A stretch of 64,000 nt of DNA from Lineus longissimus. Taxonomy: Eukaryota > Nemertea > Pilidiophora > Heteronemertea > Lineidae. A program made the translations under genes and the position numbers. Of the stretch, positions 57,508-64,000 are shown one piece after another. Positions within the stretch are counted from its first letter, which is position 1. The number at the start of each line of letters is the position of its first letter. The stretch lies in assembly GCF_910592395.1 (NCBI RefSeq), contig NC_088326.1, positions 12,405,001-12,469,000 of the forward strand, read 5' to 3'. The notes below the pieces were generated by a model. It was given only the letters and a program-made list of their open reading frames with translations. It searched no databases and was not told where the DNA came from.

Positions 57508-60500
57508 TCAAGTGCGAGCACCCCGTTTATAAACAACCTCAGAATTTTTCAATGACGCATTCTCGTCCGCCATGATGACGCACATATCCATAGCCTCGAT
57601 TTCAGTGTGATCGTCAAGGGAGAGTGAGTTCTCCAGGAACCGATGACTCTGCGGCGTGGTCTTGCCGTTCTGTCTCGGGTTCGCTTTGGCCTTGGCTTCA
57701 ATGGCCTGGTACCGAGTTGTTCCCGTGGTTGTTTCGCTGAGGTTCAGATTTCTCATCCGTATACCGCCCGCATTAGTAGAACTGTTGTCATCTGCAAAGA
57801 TAAGGAGAGCTAAAGGTCTGCTGGGCATATCAGCGTCGTGCGTCGGTATCCCTGCGCCGAAGACGGAGGAGACGTTATGGTTATAGAAACTAAGGGCCAT
57901 ATGGTAATATTTTCTTACCTACAAAACTGGACTTAGTCCACCTATCACCCTTGAACGACCGGCTGAAATTCTCAGCTCTCTTCCAAGCGTGCATGATGAA
58001 AGGCGCCGTGGAAAGAGTATACAACACTGGGTTGATCCCTGCGTTGATAGGCAGCACGAATACCGCGACCCAGGCATAGATCTGCAAGAAAATTGGGGAA
58101 TTGTGAAGGACTGTCAACGGGTAATAAGGCCATGGGGGTTGGTTGAGATGGTACAAATGGTTTTTATTCTACGAGGTGAAAACAAAATTGGTATACCTTA
58201 CCTGTTGGGGAATCCTTGTCCCGCAAAGAGATACAATTCCAAGAATACAAATTGGCACCCAGCAGAAAAAGTCAGTCATCACAATCAGTGTCATTCGTTT
58301 CGCCATCGCTCTCTCTTTTTTAATATCCCGCTTCATTTCCGCCGTTCGCACAGCATTCTGGGTGCGCCTAGCAACAATGAACATCCATAGATACGAAACA
58401 AATATAATGACGAAGGAGATGAGGTTCAAAGCAATGAAGACGAATACTGAGTATTCCCATCCGGTGGGTTTGTCAGGAGTAATATGAAGTGCCAAACACA
58501 CGCCTGACCTCCCGTAGAAATTCCGGAAGTAGTCAATGTCTGCAAGAGGAATGGCCGCCATGATTGCCACAGACAACCACAGAAACAACATCACAATTCT
58601 CGCCTCCTTTATGCCAAGATTTTTAATCTTGAACGGAAAGATGATGCAGATTAGTCTGTCTATTGTGATCAGTGTTAACGTAAACACACTCAGCTCGCTG
58701 GAAAACGTCGAAAGGAAGCCGGCGACCTGGCAGAGGGCGCTATGGCGCCACCTTTCGTCGTGAATGATGTAGACGCCTCGATACTGTAGATCGACTGTGG
58801 CGATTATCAGGAGGTAGATCCCCATCAGGAGGTCCCCGAGCGCGAGGTTCGTGATCAGGAAGGAATGGACCTGGATCGACTGCAAGAGACAAGGAATGAG
58901 GTTTCAATAAATGCATCAAGCGGCAAACGAAAAACCGGAAGTGACGCAACTCTGCTACCCTCCTTGATAACATACCTTACTTTCCCTCCCCTTCTGAAGC
59001 CTCCACACAATCACGATGAGGTTCCCAACGAAGGCCACTACGCCGATCACCCAGAGCGACACCCGGAGAACATAGCTGGCCATGAGGTCTTCGCAGGAAG
59101 AGAACTCGTCGGGCCGGGGGAAACATTCACTCCCCTCGCGGCGCTGCGGGCAACAGAGACGAAACTCGTCCGTATACCTGCAAGAGTGACCCAGTGATCA
59201 GTCAGGCAATTATCGATACCGCCATCGATTGACTTATTTTGCCCAAATCACGGGTTTAGCGGCTAACACCATTAAGCAGGTTTGGCAAACCTTACGAAGG
59301 GCTACGAAGTACGAAGTAACGTATTTTACATCGACGATTTAATTTTGAAATTGTTTGCTGGACCTCCGGTACTCACGAACGGCGTACCCCTATCACACAT
59401 GTGTACACAGACAGTGCGAATGACACGAAACAACAGCATGAATCACATAAACTGGCACAGTTTCAATTTGTTACTTTTCGAGATGGTCATGCAGGGTTAA
59501 GGTCACGGTCGTATTTACACTTACATGTATTCCAATGAGGTCAAGGTCGTGAACACAGCGCCATCTAGTGTATCTATAAGATTGTTGGTGAGATAACTGA
59601 AAGAAAGACGGTTGGCTGTAAGGCGAAGTAGTTCAATTATAGTCCCAGTAAAATTATAACACATACAGGATAGAAAACAAAACTCGGTCCCAATTAATAA
59701 TTCTAGCATCCTACAAAACAATACACAGACCAATATTTCATTACCAAGTGCTTTGTCATTTTCTGTAGGTTCTGTAGAGGCGCAGTGATTACTTGATTTT
59801 GGAATTTTCACGCGCTTGTGATTACATGGTGTAATGGTTGTCTGTGTTGGCGGAGAGAGAATATCCTTCGACTTGCTTGGATAATGGCAAAATGGTGATC
59901 ATTCGAGTTTGAGAAGAATGGGGAATAGACTTACAGTTTCTTCAGTGACGTCAAGCCCGAGAAAGCCCGCGGTTTCAATAGCTGGATGGAATTGTGAGAG
60001 AGATCTCTGAAAAAAGTTGCTTTCAGAGTGAAATACTGCCTCGGAAGAACAATAATGTTTCCTCAATGAGTATTACCCTACATGATCAGCTATTCGATTG
60101 CAGCAACGCACGCGCGAACATGGCAACAATGAACTAGTCCGCCGGGGCTGACAAGACGAGGGATGGATGACTAGTCGATCTAACCATGATCAACAAACTT
60201 ACACATCCTCCTATTCGATTCTAAACACAATTAGCGCAAGTTTATCTCAGAAGCGATCAGACTAAAGGCCTGCTTTGGGAGGATGTACTTACATCACTTG
60301 AAGTCTTGTTGAACCAAAGAAAGCCCCGTTGAAGATGACCTCGATCTGATTCCTTGATAAGTTGCTGCAAAAACAAACAATGAGAAATTCGGAAGTAGGT
60401 TTTGGTAACAAAAGCTGATTTATTATGTAAGATAAAGTGTCACAATAGCCCCACTGCAATATAGCTGTATTGTACGCGCCGGTCACCGATCCAAAGGTTG

Positions 60501-63500
60501 ACCGCGCTCATCGTTGCTTAACTCTGGGGCCAACGCGCCAACCACGAGGCCATAAAGGAATTCCTTCATGGCTGGAGGGTTAAGCCGTGCCATATACCTG
60601 GGGGTACTGTACAATAGCCCTTACAGTGTTAAACGGAGCTGACTGTACACTGTACACGGATACAGAGGCTACACTTCTGGGCGCCATAATTGTACCACTT
60701 CACTTCACCTTACATTACAATGTACGGATCAGAAGTAGCTCATCATCAGCTGGCTCTCTGCAGGATCTACTTCGATCATTTGATCACTACGCATGTGAGA
60801 AGTGCGCGCATGTAGACAAAGAGTGATATCATCTGCTTTGTGAGGAGATCGACAACGATCTCGCTCCCAGGTTACATCTAGAGGTACATGTATACAGCAC
60901 TTACAGTGTCCTCAGTTGATGAAGGCCTTTAAATGTCATCTCCTGGATCGAGGTCAGATTTTGTCGGGTCAAATCTCTGCAACGACGAACAGTTCATTGG
61001 GGGTTCAATTACGGATTGTTGTCTTTGGAGCAAAACTGTTGCATGTTTTCGAAAGATTTCTTAAGTTTTTTCAGATAGATCTGGCCAAAGGTACTTGGCT
61101 GACCTCTTGTTACTGAACAGTAATAGTGTGATCACATATAGTAATGTTACACAGCCCTGGGCAGCCGGTGTCATAGTTGACCAGCTTGTTGACACCGTGA
61201 AAGAGCATTGATTAGGCCCAACCCAAGGATCTAGTTTTGTGTAACACCACTATCTTTTGGTAAATGTGATCTGGTCACATTCCTGAATTCAACGGAGTTG
61301 CTTTGGCCAGAAAGATATGAAAAACACTTTACTTGAAAATGGCCAGGGAACAACCGGTTGAAACCTCGTAGCCTAACAAACTAGGACGAAAAACACAGTC
61401 AATGTTAGGAACACCTTCCTGAACGTCTTGACATTGCTCAGGTTCCAGACTACGCGTCCGAAGCAATACCGCTGGAAGTTCAGTATGCTTCCTAAAATGC
61501 TTTTCGAAGAACCATGCAAGTCATCATTATTTACTTACAGTGTTGTAAGTGAAGATAGTCCGTCAAATGCCTGGCTTGAGAGACTTTCGATATGGTTGCC
61601 TTCGAGGTGCCTGGAATGAGAGCCACATTGATGAGATCAAAACAGAGCATTTAGATAAAAGCTTGCGGCAAAAATGTCTGCGCGATCATGTCCTTGTGGT
61701 TTCTCTTGAACAGACTCTGGAGACATCCTAGAGGAATGTGCTCTGATTACCAACTGAGGGGAGGCTTGGCTCCCCACTAGAGAAGCTTTGGGGAACAGAG
61801 GCAGATTAGCGTCTCACTGCACGCTCCTGGGAACAAACATTGTGTATGTTTAACCTGTCAAACGCAAAGAAGATGTCCTGTAGATTTGAGTAGATGTGAT
61901 GACGGTTCAGCGATACATTTGAAGGAAACAAAACATACGATAGAATGCGTGTGAACATTTTGAGAAGCTACTGCGAACCATCCAGCTACACTTAACAGGA
62001 AATCGTTACGAATACTTACAGAGATTTGACATTTCGAAGACCGATGAACGCTCCTTTGGCTATTCTCGTAATGTTATTGTAACTAAGGAACCTGAAAAAT
62101 TGATGTAGACGATACAAACGTCGTAATACCTATCAGTACGTCACAAAGTTAGGGGCAGATCAAGCATATTTCTCAGGGCCGGCGGTGGATGCTGACCGCA
62201 GGCACGCTACTACCGTGTCATTAGGGGCCTTCCCCGGAAACTGTTCAGTGAAATCTAACCCTCCGAGATGCAATTTAAGGCCATTTCTAGAGCCGCCAGC
62301 ATGCCGTTTCGCGGGAGGTTTTGGGCCCCCTAAAGAAAATCATGACATCTAGATCTTCCGATCCGTTTCGGGACTCTGTGATCTTCCGTAATAGGCATTT
62401 GAAATCGACGTGCTCATGCTAAATGCAATTTCAGGCCAATCCTAACGGTACACGAGTCGAAAGATCGATGGTTGTCGTGATCCGGGGGGGGGGGGGTTCT
62501 TCCACGTTTTCCCCATGCTCCCCTAATGTAACTTACAAGGATTTCAAACGCCAAAGACTGTTGAAAGATCCCTCTTCAATTCCATCGATGTTGTTGTCGG
62601 TTAGGTCTCTGGAGAACAGATAATAAAAGAATTAGATGTCAATATTGTTGGCTGCTGTCAGATGAATAACAAAGCTTTCATCCAACTTGTTTTGAACAAC
62701 TGGCCCCGGAGTCTAATTTCCGCATGGCGAATTTTGTATGTTGTCCGCGGCCCAGTCACCTCCTTTTCTACAAAAGTCGTTTCCATCAACAAATAGCACA
62801 AAAAGAGGAAAAATTCAGAGTCTGACTGAATTATCACGCTATTCCGATGTTATGACTCCGACTTGAGCCGGTTTAGCCCTCCATGTGTTGATCCTCTACA
62901 TTTAAGGCGCCGCTTGGAGCCATGGACCTACACTGTGGCGTCTTGCTGTTGTAATCAAAATGACGATATGAGACGTGACCTCTTCAGTTCAAGCACTTAC
63001 AGTATAGTAATATTCTCTCGACCAGCAAACATCTTGGTTGAGAACGTTACGCCCAAGTGATTGTGCGAGAAGTTACTGAAACAAAGAAAAATCTATCAAC
63101 CCTCAAATACAGGATATCAACGCGATAATAATCCAATAACCAATGTCAAATATACATCAAATTTTAGAAAATTACTAAAGCATTAACGCTATTTGAAGAA
63201 TCATACGAAAAGGGGAGTATTGAGGGGTACAAGTCAATAAAGGTTATATCGCTAGTGCCAGTGAGCTGGCATAGCATCGTCATTTCTCCTCCTAGGATCA
63301 TTACTCACAACTCGGAGTGGCCTCGCTCCTCCCAGGTCCCCGGCACAGTGTGATTCAGGCCCCGCCCCGAGCAGTCCATGCTGGTTTCTCGACATTGACA
63401 TGTCTCCTCTCTTTCCGGGCAGTTATAAACTGTTCAAAGAGAAATTAACAATCAAGGTCAATCTACAGGTGTTAAAATGCAACATGAGTTTGCATTACGG

Positions 63501-63953
63501 CCACTACTTTCACGGACGTCCAAGCCGTCCGTGCTACAATGTGAGGCGAATTATTCCAAGCCACTTTTTCCCGGACATGAGAATCACCAATCTCCCAATA
63601 AGAGGACACCACTGCCTTTGCCTCGATCTAACCAGAAGAGGTTAAATGTACGCTAGTACACGGTGGAGTATCACTAAGTAACCCGTCCCCAGCAATATTA
63701 GGATGAAATAAGAGATTTCACAAACCTATACGTTAAATAGCTGAAGTGATCTTGCGGGGTGTCAACATAATTATGTGATGGGTAATGGGTACATTTGTAC
63801 AGAGTACCTAAAACCTACCACATTCAGGCCTATCCTCGTCATCGAGAAGTAACTGACAGTCTATAAACTGGTCACAAAGTCTTGATTGGTAGATGCAGTA
63901 GCTGTTTCGACATTTGTAGAGGTCCAGAGATGAGACGGTGCAGTTGTAATCTC
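57508..63953 (-). CDS. Relaxin-receptor-like leucine-rich-repeat GPCR (RXFP/LGR type), 3' part of gene
   Basis: Fourteen minus-strand exons splice in phase: 63953-63819, 63429-63309, 63075-63001, 62608-62537, 62091-62020, 61610-61539, 60976-60905, 60364-60293, 60006-59935, 59596-59525, 59177-58976, 58879-58202, 58081-57919 and 57791-57508. The first encodes an LDLa module (CxxYxxxLCDQFIDCQ...DDEDRPEC). The second is a Cys-rich LRR N-cap (CPEREETCQCRETSMDCSGRGL). Eight LRR exons follow, seven of exactly 72 bp. The hinge reads YTDEFRLCCP...DEFSSCEDLM, diagnostic of LGR/RXFP receptors. The 7TM domain has GNLIVIV, LALGDLLMGIYLL, TIDRLICIIFPF (DRY position), FFCWVPI (CWxP) and NAGINPVLYT (NPxxY), then a 110-residue tail. 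It is a plasma-membrane receptor, probably Gs-coupled to a relaxin/insulin-like peptide by family analogy. The first exon begins mid-codon, so signal peptide and further N-terminal modules lie beyond the window; more LDLa modules (GRL101-like) are possible. Confidence 0.9.
60475..60550 (-). repeat. 5S-rRNA-like sequence, probably a SINE fragment
   Basis: The minus strand reads GAGTTAAGCAACGATGAGC, then GCGGTCAACCTTTGGATCGG, then TGACCGGC. This follows the internal promoter region of 5S rRNA (AGTTAAGCAAC...GGTTAGTACTTGGATGGGTGACC). The rest of a 5S gene is absent. Upstream lies CTCGTGGTTGGCGCGTTGGCC, which is tRNA A-box-like. It lies in an intron of the RXFP-like gene. Best read as a SINE with 5S-related promoter, not a 5S gene. 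Confidence 0.55.
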
Positions 63954-64000
63954 CTGTAATTGATCATTAAAAATTTGAGATTTGAAATTGCAGTTTCGCT

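Overview
The window looks like nuclear DNA of a bilaterian animal: AT-rich, spliced genes with GT-AG introns, long intergenic spans, many minisatellites, MITE-like elements, and LINE and SINE remnants. A hunchback orthologue with the protostome-type finger array points to a protostome. Together with a relaxin/LGR-type receptor carrying an LDLa module and leucine-rich repeats, I infer a marine lophotrochozoan (mollusc, annelid, brachiopod or similar), but I cannot name the species.

Layout. 1-11.6 kb: no recognisable gene, probably hunchback 5' intron or flank. 11.6-14.4 kb (+): hunchback, last two coding exons; the 5' exon(s) were not found. 14.4-23.3 kb: non-coding, with RFX X-box-like palindromes, a Pumilio-site pair, AAGGTCA half-sites, an A/T homeodomain-site cluster and fold-back repeats. 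23.4-24.1 kb (-): a three-exon candidate gene of unknown family. 25-27.3 kb: fold-back repeats and a 145-bp tandem array. 27.6-29.9 kb (+): an intronless orphan GPCR with a very long third cytoplasmic loop, whose last codons lie inside a TTAA-flanked MITE. 31-33 kb: a nested 117-bp minisatellite. 34.1-34.4 kb: a 44-bp array. 34.5-36 kb (-): a Pinocchio-like cysteine-rich protein.

40.0-42.3 kb (-): YTHDF m6A reader (N-terminal coding exon(s) not found). 44.8-46.3 kb: tRNA-like SINE-type repeats and G/C-rich hairpin units. 47.6-48.5 kb (-): single-exon putative SAM-dependent methyltransferase. 49-52.9 kb: LINE remnant and MITEs. 53.0-55.3 kb (-): complete seven-exon PI31/PSMF1 proteasome regulator, with a decayed copy of one exon in an intron. 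55.6-57 kb: minisatellite, LINE remnant, MITE. 57.5-64 kb (-): 3' part of a relaxin-receptor-like LRR GPCR (LDLa, LRRNT, eight LRR exons, 7TM); its 5' end lies beyond the right edge.

The genes do not form a pathway: they are independent regulatory, signalling and housekeeping genes. The most unusual content is the interplay of repeats with genes: a MITE giving a receptor its stop codon, two MITEs abutting, a minisatellite that stays open as a protein frame, and a relic exon duplicate. No prokaryotic-type system, CRISPR array or intact autonomous transposon was seen.
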